Positions 1 through 9,089 are shown, counted from the first letter of the stretch. The stretch is DNA of 64,000 nucleotides from Methanobacteriota archaeon (GCA_004195615.1 PSPW01000004.1:1737-65736); one strand, 5' to 3'. Notes: a model not told the origin generated them from the sequence alone. Made by a program: numbers and translations.

Positions 1-103
1 CTGTTGTTCCTTTATTAGGGTGAGCATTTTGATGTCGCATCAACAGGTATGGGTTGGATTAGTTCGGACTCACCAGTACTCATAGGGTACCTAATTAGTT
101 AGG

Positions 104-535
104 TTGAAGTGTGACCACTCTCAAAAATCTAGCATGGGATATGAACCGAAATGGGTGATAGATGGAATCCTAGCAAAATCGTCTAGACCAGGACATAGAT
201 CGGAGAATGTATCAATTGATACAGTTGAGTCTTGGATTGAAAAAGCCAAAAATATGGAGATTAATTCGATAATTTGCTTCCTTGCTGAACGACAACTAGA
301 TTTCTACTCTGGAATACCCTCTGGATTGCTGGAACATTACAGAAAATCCGGATTTGGAATTCTACATTTGCCAGAAAAAGACTACCTTTCACCCCCTTTG
401 AGTGAGGAGACTCTGAAAAAGGCGGTTTCTGGGTTCGAAGAACTTGAGAAACCAGTGTTAATTCACTGTAGCGCTGGTATAGATAGGACAGGGTTAGCGA
501 TACGTACTATTTTGGATAGAATTACTATTTCCTAA
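104..535 (+). CDS. Protein tyrosine / dual-specificity phosphatase-like protein
   Basis: P-loop signature HCSAGIDRTG (HCxxGxxR) near the C-terminus of the ORF. Confidence 0.8.
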   Translation: MKCDHSQKSSMGYEPKWVIDGILAKSSRPGHRSENVSIDTVESWIEKAKNMEINSIICFLAERQLDFYSGIPSGLLEHYRKSGFGILHLPEKDYLSPPLSEETLKKAVSGFEELEKPVLIHCSAGIDRTGLAIRTILDRITIS

Positions 536-553
536 CGGCAATCATGATCGGTC

Positions 554-594
554 TGTAGGTAGAACCTTGGCTTACGGTCCTGACTCACGAGGAC
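554..594 (+). other. Conserved intergenic motif, partial copy C (downstream of phosphatase)
   Basis: cctgactcacgaggac is 15/16 to the reverse complement of 997-1012, in the transcript sense of the upstream gene. Confidence 0.45.
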
Positions 595-616
595 ATAGCA
601 ACATCAAATGATGAGA

Positions 617-982
617 TCAGTCACCCTTCAACGATTTCTCGATGTTCATTCTCACTATCTTATTCATATCCATTTCTCCTTCATTTTCTGTTGTCTTCTT
701 CTCTACCAATTGGTTGCATACCCAACATGGGTAGAGAATGTGTGTGTCTGTAATGAGTATGAAAGCACCCTCCGGGCATCTCCCTTCACATACTGGACAT
801 GCTTCTAAGCCGTTCTTGTCGGCTTCCACCCATGCTAGTGCCTGTCTTATCCCCCCTTCGTATTCCATTCTGAAATCAGTATCAAGTAAGTTCCTAATCT
901 CACCATCGGGCATTCGTAATTTTCCTCTTGGGAGAAAACTATCTGGGGTGTTTGCCTGTTCCCTCTGAAGCGCGGGAGACAC
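617..982 (-). CDS. Hypothetical Cys-rich (CPVC...CWVC) protein
   Basis: 121-aa ORF, GTG start; two CxxC pairs suggest metal binding. Confidence 0.5.
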   Translation of the reverse strand: MSPALQREQANTPDSFLPRGKLRMPDGEIRNLLDTDFRMEYEGGIRQALAWVEADKNGLEACPVCEGRCPEGAFILITDTHILYPCWVCNQLVEKKTTENEGEMDMNKIVRMNIEKSLKGD

Positions 983-998
983 ATAGGGCCCTCTGAGT

Positions 999-1036
999 CC
1001 TCGTGAGTCCGGAAGCTCAGGGGTTTAGATCCACGA
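999..1036 (-). other. Conserved intergenic motif, copy A (downstream of aldo/keto reductase)
   Basis: cctcgtgagtccggaagctcaggggtttagatccacga; 32/38 identical to 6969-7006. Confidence 0.6.
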
Positions 1037-1078
1037 TGATTAGGAAAGTTCAGGCTAGGGATTGAGTCGGACTTTTTC

Positions 1079-2209
1079 TCAAAGGGTTTTCAACTGTCTG
1101 GTTCCAACACCACCTGGTCCCAACCAGGAATCCGGCTTGTTCCCGAGGATTTCGTCTAGTTTCGACATGTCATCATCAGTAAGTCCCTTTGCGACATCTA
1201 TGCACCCCATGTTATCCTCAATCTGGTCAGAAGTTGTTGCACCTACCAGTATGGTGGAGACGTTAGGATTCTTCAGGCACCACGCCAGTGCAAGCTGAGC
1301 AGGCGTGCAGCCCATCTTTTCTGCAAAATTGACGAGTTTTGAGACCACCTCGAATTCCCCTCTATCCCGGCGCTCCTCGAGATCCTCCAGAAGCCATTCA
1401 TACCCCTTCTGGGTGGCTCTCGAGTCATCCGGTATCCCGTCTAGATATTTCCCAGTAAGGAATCCCGACCTCAGTGGACTCCAGATGGTAGTGCCGATGT
1501 TATACGGCGGGTTGAAAAGTGGAAAATACTCGTTCTCGAACCTATCTCTGTGTAACATATTGTACTGAGGTTGCTCGAACTGAGGCGGCTCTAGTCCCTC
1601 GCTTTTGGCAATCCAGAAGGCCTCGGTAATCTGCTGTGCAGACCACTCGCTTGTACCCCATGTGGTTGCTCTCCCAGAGTGAACCATCTGTGTCATCGCT
1701 CTCACAACTGTAGAGGTGGGCGTGTGAGGATCTGGCCTATGGCAGAACAGCAGGTCCACGTAGTCCAGCTGTAGTCGAGAAAGAGAGGCGTCCAGACCCT
1801 CTCTGCAATGCTTCATCGAAAGACCGGACTCGTTGACTCCGGGGCCACCCCAGAATATCTTGGTTGTAATCACTAGGTCGGAGCGGCGCCAAAGCTCCGA
1901 GTTCTCCTCCTGGAGTTCCTTAAGCGCTATTCCGAAAATCCTCTCTGCCTCTCCGTAGGGGTTGCCGTAAGCCTCTGCGTGATCGAAGCAGTTAACCCCA
2001 GCATTGCGAACTATCTTCATTAGCTCCTTTGCGGTCTTGACGCCTTCGTCACCGGACAACCTGTCCTTGACTCCGTATGTAGCCCAGAACCCGTAAGATA
2101 GGACTGAGACCTGTATGCCAGTGTTCCCCATCATTCGATAGTACATGTTCTCGTGAGTCATATCTAATCCCGAACAGTCTTTTCCTTGAGAACTCTTTGA
2201 GTCAGTCAC
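1079..2209 (-). CDS. Aldo/keto reductase (voltage-gated K+ channel beta-subunit-like)
   Basis: MGNTGIQVSVLSYG...CFDHAEAYGNPYGEAERIFG...DYVDLLFCHRPDPHTP...WGTSEWSAQQI...STILVGATTSDQIEDN are AKR hallmarks; true start may be a downstream Met. Confidence 0.9.
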   Translation of the reverse strand: MTDSKSSQGKDCSGLDMTHENMYYRMMGNTGIQVSVLSYGFWATYGVKDRLSGDEGVKTAKELMKIVRNAGVNCFDHAEAYGNPYGEAERIFGIALKELQEENSELWRRSDLVITTKIFWGGPGVNESGLSMKHCREGLDASLSRLQLDYVDLLFCHRPDPHTPTSTVVRAMTQMVHSGRATTWGTSEWSAQQITEAFWIAKSEGLEPPQFEQPQYNMLHRDRFENEYFPLFNPPYNIGTTIWSPLRSGFLTGKYLDGIPDDSRATQKGYEWLLEDLEERRDRGEFEVVSKLVNFAEKMGCTPAQLALAWCLKNPNVSTILVGATTSDQIEDNMGCIDVAKGLTDDDMSKLDEILGNKPDSWLGPGGVGTRQLKTL

Positions 2210-2221
2210 ACCTCAAAGGGT

Positions 2222-2476
2222 AGCCTCTGGCTGATCCCGGACCTCGCGATCGCCCTCTATCTCGCAAGCCCCAAAGGGGGGAGCGTCGCCTACAACCTGA
2301 CCCATAACCTGGTCTTCCCGGTGCTGCTCTGCTCCGCTGGGCTCTGACTCGAGCCGGAGAGCCTGTACCTGCCGATTGGGCTGATCTGGCTCTCCCACGT
2401 CGCCATCGATCGCGCGCTGGGGTTCGGGCTGAAATATCCGACCTTCTTCAAAGACACACACCTGGCGCGCACCTGA
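2222..2476 (+). pseudogene. 5'-truncated, stop-interrupted DUF4260-family remnant
   Basis: + strand translation SLWLIPDLAIALYLASPKGGSVAYNLTHNLVFPVLLCSAGL*LEPESLYLPIGLIWLSHVAIDRALGFGLKYPTFFKDTHLART*; in-frame TGA at 2345-2347; no start codon; G+C-rich against AT-rich flanks. Confidence 0.75.
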
Positions 2477-2639
2477 GGGAATCATAGTCAATGCTCAAAC
2501 CCATGTGGTCAAAATTAGTATTTGCAAGGGCTTTCAGTGGGTGCTATTCGTCGCTACCCTTGCATATGCCAGCATACACGACTAGAATATTTTCAATTAA
2601 TTAAGGAAATGTCATAAGCACTAACTCTAATGACGACAC

Positions 2640-2903
2640 ATGATTGGGAAGTTTCGAGAGAAAGCTACCCCCGGGCTAGTCCCTGCACTTGAGTCGGGCA
2701 TATCTCATGATAAACCTGTGATTGGTGGTGAGAAATTAAAAGTCATCAATCATCTCTGCGTCGGTTGTTCCTATTGCCTAATGGCATGTAAGGACAATGC
2801 ACTAGTAGTAGAGGGTGTTTGCGAAGTTCTAGAATCTAATTGTACTAATTGTCTTCTATGTCTTATGTCGTGCCCTACTGGTGCACTAGTATACTCTAGA
2901 TGA
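2640..2903 (+). CDS. 4Fe-4S ferredoxin-type protein
   Basis: CVGCSYCLMACKDNAL...CTNCLLCLMSCPTGAL: two CxxCxxCxxxC-type clusters. Confidence 0.85.
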   Translation: MIGKFREKATPGLVPALESGISHDKPVIGGEKLKVINHLCVGCSYCLMACKDNALVVEGVCEVLESNCTNCLLCLMSCPTGALVYSR

Positions 2904-2907
2904 TTTT

Positions 2908-4242
2908 ATGGGCCGCCCAAAAGCTCTGATTATCGGGTCAGGAATTGGTGGTTTGACATCTGCTGCTATGTTGGCGCAGACAAAAGATTACGATGTCTCA
3001 GTCTACGAACGAATGTCATTTGCTGGGGGCAGGTTCACTCAGCATGATCATGACGGTTTTCAAATTCCAACAGGTGCAGTACATATGATCCCTCATGGGA
3101 AGAAAGGCCCTTTTGCTAATTTGATATTGGGTAGTAGGAAGAGAGGTGGACTTGATCTAAGTAGGCATGGTGTAGATTTCATTCCAACTACAAACTTTGC
3201 ATGTCAAATCAAAGGAGGTAGACTATATCAGGCTAAAAATGCGTTTGGAGTTCTACCTTGGTTTCCAATTAGTGATATGGTAAATTTAACTCGATTATTA
3301 AGTAAAAGAGCTAAAATGCCTATTGTTGGTGAGACTGAAAATGGCAAAACATGGCTTTCCAAGAGATTCTCAAAAGAGTTCGTGAATTTCCTAGATTCTT
3401 TTTCGAACTTTGCAGTTAGTCTGAGGTTTGAGCAGATGCCAGCTACATCCGTAATTCGCATGTTGCAGAATTCGTTTTGGAGCGATAAACCCCATATCCC
3501 CAAAGGAGGATGTAAGGGAGTTATAGATGGCTTGAGAAAAGATTTGAAGGAGAATGGTGCTAGAGTTAAATTATCAACTGAGATTACAGAAATACTTCCT
3601 GGTTCAGCTGAGGAATCTACCAAGGATAATGAGTTTTGTGTAGGTATACGTAGGAGAGGTAGAGATAGCTCAATTTGGGTAGGTGCAGACGCAATTATAC
3701 ACAATGGTGGTCATCCTAACTTATTGAAAGTACTATCAGATGATTTTGAAGTTAAGGAAGAAATAACTGAACAAGTAAATAATACTCAAGCAGTAGGTGG
3801 CATTGGTTTTTGTTTTGCATTAAAAGAGAATGTCCCCCATCAAGGGAGCGGTGTAACCGTGTTACCAGAAATAGATCGAGTTGGTGGGTATGTGATCCCC
3901 TCATTCTCTGATCCTAGTTTAGCACCCCAAGGACAACATCTGATGATTACGCATCAATATGTGCCTAGTTCAGATGTAAAGTCTGAAATAGAAAAAGGTC
4001 GCGAAGAACTGTACGAGGCAATACCTTGGCTTTCAGACTATGGTGAGGAAATATGTGTTCATTCATATCATCGTAATTGGCCTTGTAACAGGGCGCCTCA
4101 AGGTTCCGAACTTCCAGCAGATATAGGAATTGAAGGTATCCGATTAGTAGGCGACGGAGTCAAGAGTCATGGTTGGATGATGATAGAAGGTATTTCGTCT
4201 AACATCTCAAACGTGGTCAATGAAATCAAAAAAGAAATATAA
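2908..4242 (+). CDS. FAD-dependent oxidoreductase, phytoene desaturase/carotenoid isomerase-like
   Basis: N-terminal Rossmann motif GSGIGGLTSAAMLAQ...YERMSFAGGRF; C-terminal GIRLVGDGVKSHGWMMIEGISSN. Confidence 0.8.
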   Translation: MGRPKALIIGSGIGGLTSAAMLAQTKDYDVSVYERMSFAGGRFTQHDHDGFQIPTGAVHMIPHGKKGPFANLILGSRKRGGLDLSRHGVDFIPTTNFACQIKGGRLYQAKNAFGVLPWFPISDMVNLTRLLSKRAKMPIVGETENGKTWLSKRFSKEFVNFLDSFSNFAVSLRFEQMPATSVIRMLQNSFWSDKPHIPKGGCKGVIDGLRKDLKENGARVKLSTEITEILPGSAEESTKDNEFCVGIRRRGRDSSIWVGADAIIHNGGHPNLLKVLSDDFEVKEEITEQVNNTQAVGGIGFCFALKENVPHQGSGVTVLPEIDRVGGYVIPSFSDPSLAPQGQHLMITHQYVPSSDVKSEIEKGREELYEAIPWLSDYGEEICVHSYHRNWPCNRAPQGSELPADIGIEGIRLVGDGVKSHGWMMIEGISSNISNVVNEIKKEI

Positions 4243-4583
4243 ATATATTGAAATGACAGTCTTATTGGTCACCGGCTTCGTCCCTACTTGGCTCCTTTTT
4301 CATCAGTAATGGAGTCCTCATTTGACTTAGGATTTGCTCCGGCATCGTAAAGGGGCCCCCTTACTGATGCATACGTCAGTATGAGTAACGTGAACTCACT
4401 TGGTCCTGAAGTCGAACCAATTGAAACGCCCTAATCCCAATTTGTGATCGTGTCCGAGACTCTCAAAATCCTCTCCAGCGCACTAACCTACTTCTTTCAG
4501 TCGTTGAGGTCCTTCGAGAAATTCATCTGATAATTCAGACTATCTCAACAAGAATAATATTCCCAATTACTTAGACTCTGTAC

Positions 4584-5759
4584 ATGGGAGATCGTCCGTT
4601 TGGATTAGTTTTCCTGATGATTATGGGGCAACTCATATCTGGATGTATGAGCGATGAAGAAATGGATTGGCCAGACAGGGTTGATTCAGAATGTGAATTT
4701 GAATTTGAAAATCTAAGTTGTAGCGTTTTCTCCACTGCTCTCGAGATTCCGATATGGGGACTAAAGCCCCCATCAATGGAAACATTCTGGATGATTGACC
4801 AGTCCGGTCTCCTGATCGAAATTTCGGCAAGCGAAAATTCGACATTGCTAGATATTAGAGAGGATGTCTCAAGATGCCACAATGAGCAAGGATTACTTGG
4901 TTTCGAATTCTCCGAAGATTTTACTCAAACAGGACTTATTTTACTCAGTTATATCGAGGATGGCAGTTGTCTTGGTGATAACAAAGCGAAACTGATACTA
5001 AGTTCGGCCCGCTATGACGGTCAGCGAATAGATCCCGACTCAGTCACCTCTTTGACTTCAGTGAAACAGCCATACAGGAATCACAATGGAGGGCATCTCG
5101 TATCAATCGATGATGGCAACTTCTTGTGGGGAATTGGAGATGGTGGCTCTCATGGAGATCCAAATGGAAATGGACAGAATCCGAATACCATTCTTGGGAG
5201 CATCCAACTTCTGAATTTTATCAATGGTTCTCTGTCTGAGGTCGATGATGATGATTCGCCGTTCCTAAGGTCAATTCACATAGGACTCAGAAATCCTTGG
5301 AGATTTGACGTTGATAATCAAGACCGCCTTTGGATTTCTGATGTGGGACAGAATTGTTGGGAAGAGGTGAATCTCATAACATGGAATTCGAGTTCCAACT
5401 TCGGATGGCCACTCAGAGAAGGCCTCAACGAATACCACAATCTGAATTCATGTGAAACCAGCAATAACAGTACATCGTCCGACTTTGTGGATCCTGTCCA
5501 CCAATATTCCCATTCAGGTGGAAATTGCTCAATTACCGGGGGATTATGGATGGACTGGGGTCCATGGCAGTTCCACGACACCTACATTTTCGGAGACTTC
5601 TGCTCAGGGTCCATCTGGACACTGAAATTTGTTGATGGCTCTTGGGAACCTGAGTTCCTCGGTTCGACAGGTACGATGATAGTGAGTTTTGCAAGGGGAC
5701 CTGCAGATGAACTGCTAATTCTAACCTGGGGTGGGACGGTCTATGCTCTGTCAGAGTAA
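4584..5759 (+). CDS. PQQ-dependent sugar dehydrogenase (glucose/sorbosone dehydrogenase) family lipoprotein
   Basis: Lipobox-like LISGC; HNGGHLVSIDDGNFLWGIGDGGSHGDP...GLRNPWRFDVDNQDRLWISDVGQNCWEEVN. Confidence 0.85.
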   Translation: MGDRPFGLVFLMIMGQLISGCMSDEEMDWPDRVDSECEFEFENLSCSVFSTALEIPIWGLKPPSMETFWMIDQSGLLIEISASENSTLLDIREDVSRCHNEQGLLGFEFSEDFTQTGLILLSYIEDGSCLGDNKAKLILSSARYDGQRIDPDSVTSLTSVKQPYRNHNGGHLVSIDDGNFLWGIGDGGSHGDPNGNGQNPNTILGSIQLLNFINGSLSEVDDDDSPFLRSIHIGLRNPWRFDVDNQDRLWISDVGQNCWEEVNLITWNSSSNFGWPLREGLNEYHNLNSCETSNNSTSSDFVDPVHQYSHSGGNCSITGGLWMDWGPWQFHDTYIFGDFCSGSIWTLKFVDGSWEPEFLGSTGTMIVSFARGPADELLILTWGGTVYALSE

Positions 5760-6877
5760 CGTGCAATGATCTTTTGTCTCCATGGCTCTTCAAATCGTGA
5801 ATAGGCCCAGATCGATAAGGGTAACACCACTATCAAATCAATGAGGATGAACTCAAGAGTGAACCTCCATGACACACCTGTAGACATGACTATCACTGCG
5901 GAGATGTAGTTCGCAATCGGCAGATGCATGATGTAGAAGCTATAACTTGCCTCTCCTAGTCTGTGTATCGGTCCCTTTCTCAGAAAATCCAGAACTCTAT
6001 CCTTGCCTGTCGAGGAACCGAGGAAGAGAATAATGAACAATGGAGTTAGCAGACCATTGTGAATATAATTGTCGAATTCAATAGGGAGGAATACGAATAG
6101 CAACAAAATCGCGATTGAGATTGGCACGACAGTATTCGAGGAAATCTCCATCGAACTTTCCTTCACGTTCAGCCATGTTCCAACAGCGACGCCCATGTAG
6201 AATTCGAATATCCGTACAAACGGAAATTTGTGGATAATTTCAAGCTCTGTGGTCGAGGTATCGAGGGTCAACTCCAACGCGAAAACTAGTGCTTGGGAGG
6301 AAAAGAAACAACCCCAAAACATCCCAACAAGTAAGCTTGGTCTCCATCGTCTTAACCTATCGTGAACCCTTGGAAAAGTGATGTAGCAAGTCAAGAAAAC
6401 TCCGATCGTCCAAGCAGGCCGGTTGATGTACCACGGCTCAGGTACGTGAGGAAGGAAGGACTGGATGTTCAGCAAATTTGCCACAAACGCTTCAACTACC
6501 CTGCTGAAATCCGTCTCGTAAACAAACTCTGTTCTGTAGATAAATATAGGTATAAAGAATAAGAATCCTACATAGTACAAGGGAATCGTCTTCGCCATCC
6601 TCCTGATTAGAAACGACCTAGCACGCGACCTAGACCATGATTCTGTCCCGCTTCCCAAAGAAATAAGCAATCCAGAGAGAACGAAGAATACGCTTAATGC
6701 AGCAGTTCGCTCTAGGAGGATGTTCACAGTGTCAGATGCACCATTGATGTGATCTGGTAGTTCATGCAGTAGTAGGACATGCAATGCCGCTAGGAATCGT
6801 AGCCCAGTTAGCGCCCTAGTGTCCTTCAACCTCCGTTCTGCCATAATGTCGTGTTGTCGTAGGGTTCTTGTTTTCAA
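5741..6877 (-). CDS. Acyltransferase 3 (OafA/YrhL) family membrane protein
   Basis: LTGLRFLAALHVLLLHE...FVLSGLLIS...YSFYIMHLPI; multiple TM segments. Confidence 0.85.
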   Translation of the reverse strand: MKTRTLRQHDIMAERRLKDTRALTGLRFLAALHVLLLHELPDHINGASDTVNILLERTAALSVFFVLSGLLISLGSGTESWSRSRARSFLIRRMAKTIPLYYVGFLFFIPIFIYRTEFVYETDFSRVVEAFVANLLNIQSFLPHVPEPWYINRPAWTIGVFLTCYITFPRVHDRLRRWRPSLLVGMFWGCFFSSQALVFALELTLDTSTTELEIIHKFPFVRIFEFYMGVAVGTWLNVKESSMEISSNTVVPISIAILLLFVFLPIEFDNYIHNGLLTPLFIILFLGSSTGKDRVLDFLRKGPIHRLGEASYSFYIMHLPIANYISAVIVMSTGVSWRFTLEFILIDLIVVLPLSIWAYSRFEEPWRQKIIARYSDRA

Positions 6878-6968
6878 CCATTAGGTCAGAACATGGGAAT
6901 GAGGATCAACATAGGACACAGAATTGGAGACACAGCTGATGATGATGGTTGAAAAGAACTAGTTAGAA

Positions 6969-7006
6969 CCTCGTGAGTTCGCAAACTCAGGGACTTAGAA
7001 CCACGA
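6969..7006 (-). other. Conserved intergenic motif, copy B (downstream of hemolysin III gene)
   Basis: cctcgtgagttcgcaaactcagggacttagaaccacga; TCGTG/CACGA outer and GAGTT/AACTC inner complementarity. Confidence 0.6.
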
Positions 7007-7015
7007 AGCACAGTT

Positions 7016-7678
7016 TCAATACGGAATGACCTCGAACAGCACTGCGAAGTAATGACTGATGCTTCCTCCGAGCACAAACAGATGCCAGATGGCGTGGTTG
7101 AACGGAATTCTCTCCGACAAGTAGAACACGACTCCAATCGAGTAGAGAACTCCTCCTAGTAGAATCAGACTCAACCCATCCCAGCCCACAGAGTCAAAAA
7201 GCGGTTTAATCGCAATGACTCCCAGCCATCCCATTATGAGATAGGGTGCTGCTGAAACATAGTTCGGGACCCGATGATTTGTGACTCTGATGGCGATTCC
7301 GAACACAGCGCAACTCCAGATGAGGACGAAAAATATCCAACCAATCCAGCCACGGAGGTTCACGAGAACGAATGGGGTGTAGGAACCAGCAATCAGCAGA
7401 TAGATTCCAATGTGATCGGCAATCCTCATCTTATGCTTCAACTCAAGATTCGTAACGGCATGATACAGGGTAGAGCAAAGGTAGCAAGCAATCATGCACA
7501 GGCCGAAAGTAACGCTCGACCATAGTTTCCACGGATCGTTTGTCAGGTGCGCCTCGGTGGTGAGGAAGTACAGGCCCACTCCGGCGAGGATAGCTCCCAA
7601 CCCATGGGTGGCGACGTTCGCGATTTCCTCGTGGGGCGGATAATGAGAAACATGCAACTTATGTAGCATTTCTCCCAA
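7016..7678 (-). CDS. Hemolysin III / PAQR family membrane protein
   Basis: EEIANVATHGLGAILAGVGLYFL...STLYHAV...IADHIGIYLLIAGSYTPF...NHAIWHLFVLGGSISHYFAV. Confidence 0.9.
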   Translation of the reverse strand: MGEMLHKLHVSHYPPHEEIANVATHGLGAILAGVGLYFLTTEAHLTNDPWKLWSSVTFGLCMIACYLCSTLYHAVTNLELKHKMRIADHIGIYLLIAGSYTPFVLVNLRGWIGWIFFVLIWSCAVFGIAIRVTNHRVPNYVSAAPYLIMGWLGVIAIKPLFDSVGWDGLSLILLGGVLYSIGVVFYLSERIPFNHAIWHLFVLGGSISHYFAVLFEVIPY

Positions 7679-7965
7679 CCATCACACCTCTGGGGAATGG
7701 GTTCCTTAGAGGTTTAAAAACCACATCAACTTTATCTCCTGCATCAGTAATTATTGCACCATATGATTTCGGTAATCAATGACGCAAGAAATATTATACA
7801 GATGAGCCCGAAACATGAGGCATGTCCAAGAAAGTCCTCTTGATTGCTCGGAAGAGTGGTTACCCTCTAGCTTCGAGAACCTTCCCCCGGGCGGATACTA
7901 CGGTTTCGACGTCTACTCGGGGCAGGCTTCAACGGAGGACTGAGGCTCTCTCGGACTGTGCTTAG

Positions 7966-8004
7966 TGGCGGACCGTGCAGGATTCGAACCCACGTCTCCG
8001 GCTC
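7966..8004. repeat. attL: 39-bp perfect direct repeat of the tRNA-Arg 3' half
   Basis: tggcggaccgtgcaggattcgaacccacgtctccggctc identical to 14568-14606. Confidence 0.93.
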
Positions 8005-8006
8005 TG

Positions 8007-8126
8007 ATGGCCGCATACCTCAGCGAGCTCGGCAGGGCGGCTAGGGCGGCCCTGTCCTCGGGCAGGCCATGCGATGAGGAAGCCCTCCTGCGCCTAGTCG
8101 CCCGAAACGGGGGGGACGGGTCATGA
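8007..8126 (+). CDS. 39-codon ORF fused to attL; predicted displaced C-terminal exon of the integrase
   Basis: Frame GTG GCG GAC CGT GCA GGA TTC ... CTG ATG GCC GCA ... TCA TGA (ADRAGFEPTSPAL-MAAYLSELGRAARAALSSGRPCDEEALLRLVARNGGDGS*) is the same frame as int through att; stop overlaps the HNH ATG (ATGA). Confidence 0.6.
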   Translation: MAAYLSELGRAARAALSSGRPCDEEALLRLVARNGGDGS

Positions 8127-8698
8127 GCGCCAGTGTCCGCAGGATAGCGGCCAGACGCATCCGCAGGTCCGTGTCGGGCGGCACGGTCACCACCACTGTC
8201 GACGGCTCGGTAGTGGGAGTGTGGGACCTGGGCGAGTGGGCCTTGAGAACGGCGTACACAACGGTGCTTCCAGCCATGCTCGGCATGATTACCGAAGGCG
8301 GATCCGTACGGACGGTGTGGTTGTCAAAGGGGCACCTGTGGTCGTGTGGGTTACCCCTGGGAGTCACGGAGGTGTCCTCGGCGTCTAGGTCGACGAGGAT
8401 GCGATCGCTCTCCCGGGACCCGACATGGAGGGAGTTCGAGAGGACCAAAACCGGCAGGCTCGCGGGCGAGGCCCCCGTCAGGGCCAGCAGGTACGTACCG
8501 CAGTGGGTCAGGATATCAGTGACCCTGCGCGATGGGGGGAGGTGCGTGTACTGCGGTGAATCCGATACCAGGAGGCTCGAGCTCGACCACAGGCTCGCCT
8601 ACTCGAAGGGCGGGGCCTCCGACGACCCGGGTAACATCTGCCTCGGGTGTGTGAAGTGCAACCGCTCGAAGTCTGACTCGGACTGGGGGTGGGGCTGA
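8123..8698 (+). CDS. HNH endonuclease-domain protein
   Basis: C-terminal CVYCGESDTRRLELDHRLAYSKGGASDDPGNICLGCVKCNRSK. Confidence 0.85.
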   Translation: MSASVRRIAARRIRRSVSGGTVTTTVDGSVVGVWDLGEWALRTAYTTVLPAMLGMITEGGSVRTVWLSKGHLWSCGLPLGVTEVSSASRSTRMRSLSRDPTWREFERTKTGRLAGEAPVRASRYVPQWVRISVTLRDGGRCVYCGESDTRRLELDHRLAYSKGGASDDPGNICLGCVKCNRSKSDSDWGWG

Positions 8699-9045
8699 TG
8701 GGCAGGCACGGGCCGCCCGCGCCGGACCCCGATTGGGAGAGGCTCGACCACAGGGGCCCGCTGTCCACCCGATGGGCCTGGGGCTGGCTGTCACCGGACG
8801 GGGGCGTCGTGGTCAGCGACGGGGGCGACGTGTACGTCAGGGTCGACCGCGAGGACCTCACGGAGGCCGGCAGGGGATCGCTCAACCTGGGCGTGACCGG
8901 GGGCCTGGCCAGCGCGCTGCGCAGGGCCCTGCGGTGGTCGGAAATCGTGGGGGAGCTCTACGACGAGCCCGAGGACGAGCCCGAGGACGAGCCCGAGGAC
9001 GAGCCGCGCGACCTGTTCCTGCTCCCGCCTAGCCGTCGCGAGTGA
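8698..9045 (+). CDS. Hypothetical acidic-repeat protein
   Basis: ATG overlaps HNH stop (TGATG); G+C-rich coding bias; (DEPE)n repeat near the C-terminus. ORF track starts at the upstream GTG at 8689. Confidence 0.6.
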   Translation: MGRHGPPAPDPDWERLDHRGPLSTRWAWGWLSPDGGVVVSDGGDVYVRVDREDLTEAGRGSLNLGVTGGLASALRRALRWSEIVGELYDEPEDEPEDEPEDEPRDLFLLPPSRRE

Positions 9046-9089
9046 TGCAAAGGGTAGCGTGGCATATGCCTGCACCATGTAAGGCCTCA

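Noticed and set aside
2345-2347. In-frame TGA in the DUF4260-like frame as a recoded (Trp/Sec) codon
   Set aside because: TGA is used as a normal stop elsewhere in the window, the frame also lacks a start, and no SECIS-like context was evident; a pseudogene is simpler.
2213-2491. Minus-strand 92-aa and 60-aa ORFs
   Set aside because: Antisense to the DUF4260-like remnant on the + strand; no recognisable motif.
7815-7943. 42-codon ORF (MRHVQESPLDCSEEWLPSSFENLPPGGYYGFDVYSGQASTED) just left of attL
   Set aside because: No motif or supporting signal; could be a real small protein or a gene remnant but cannot be supported.
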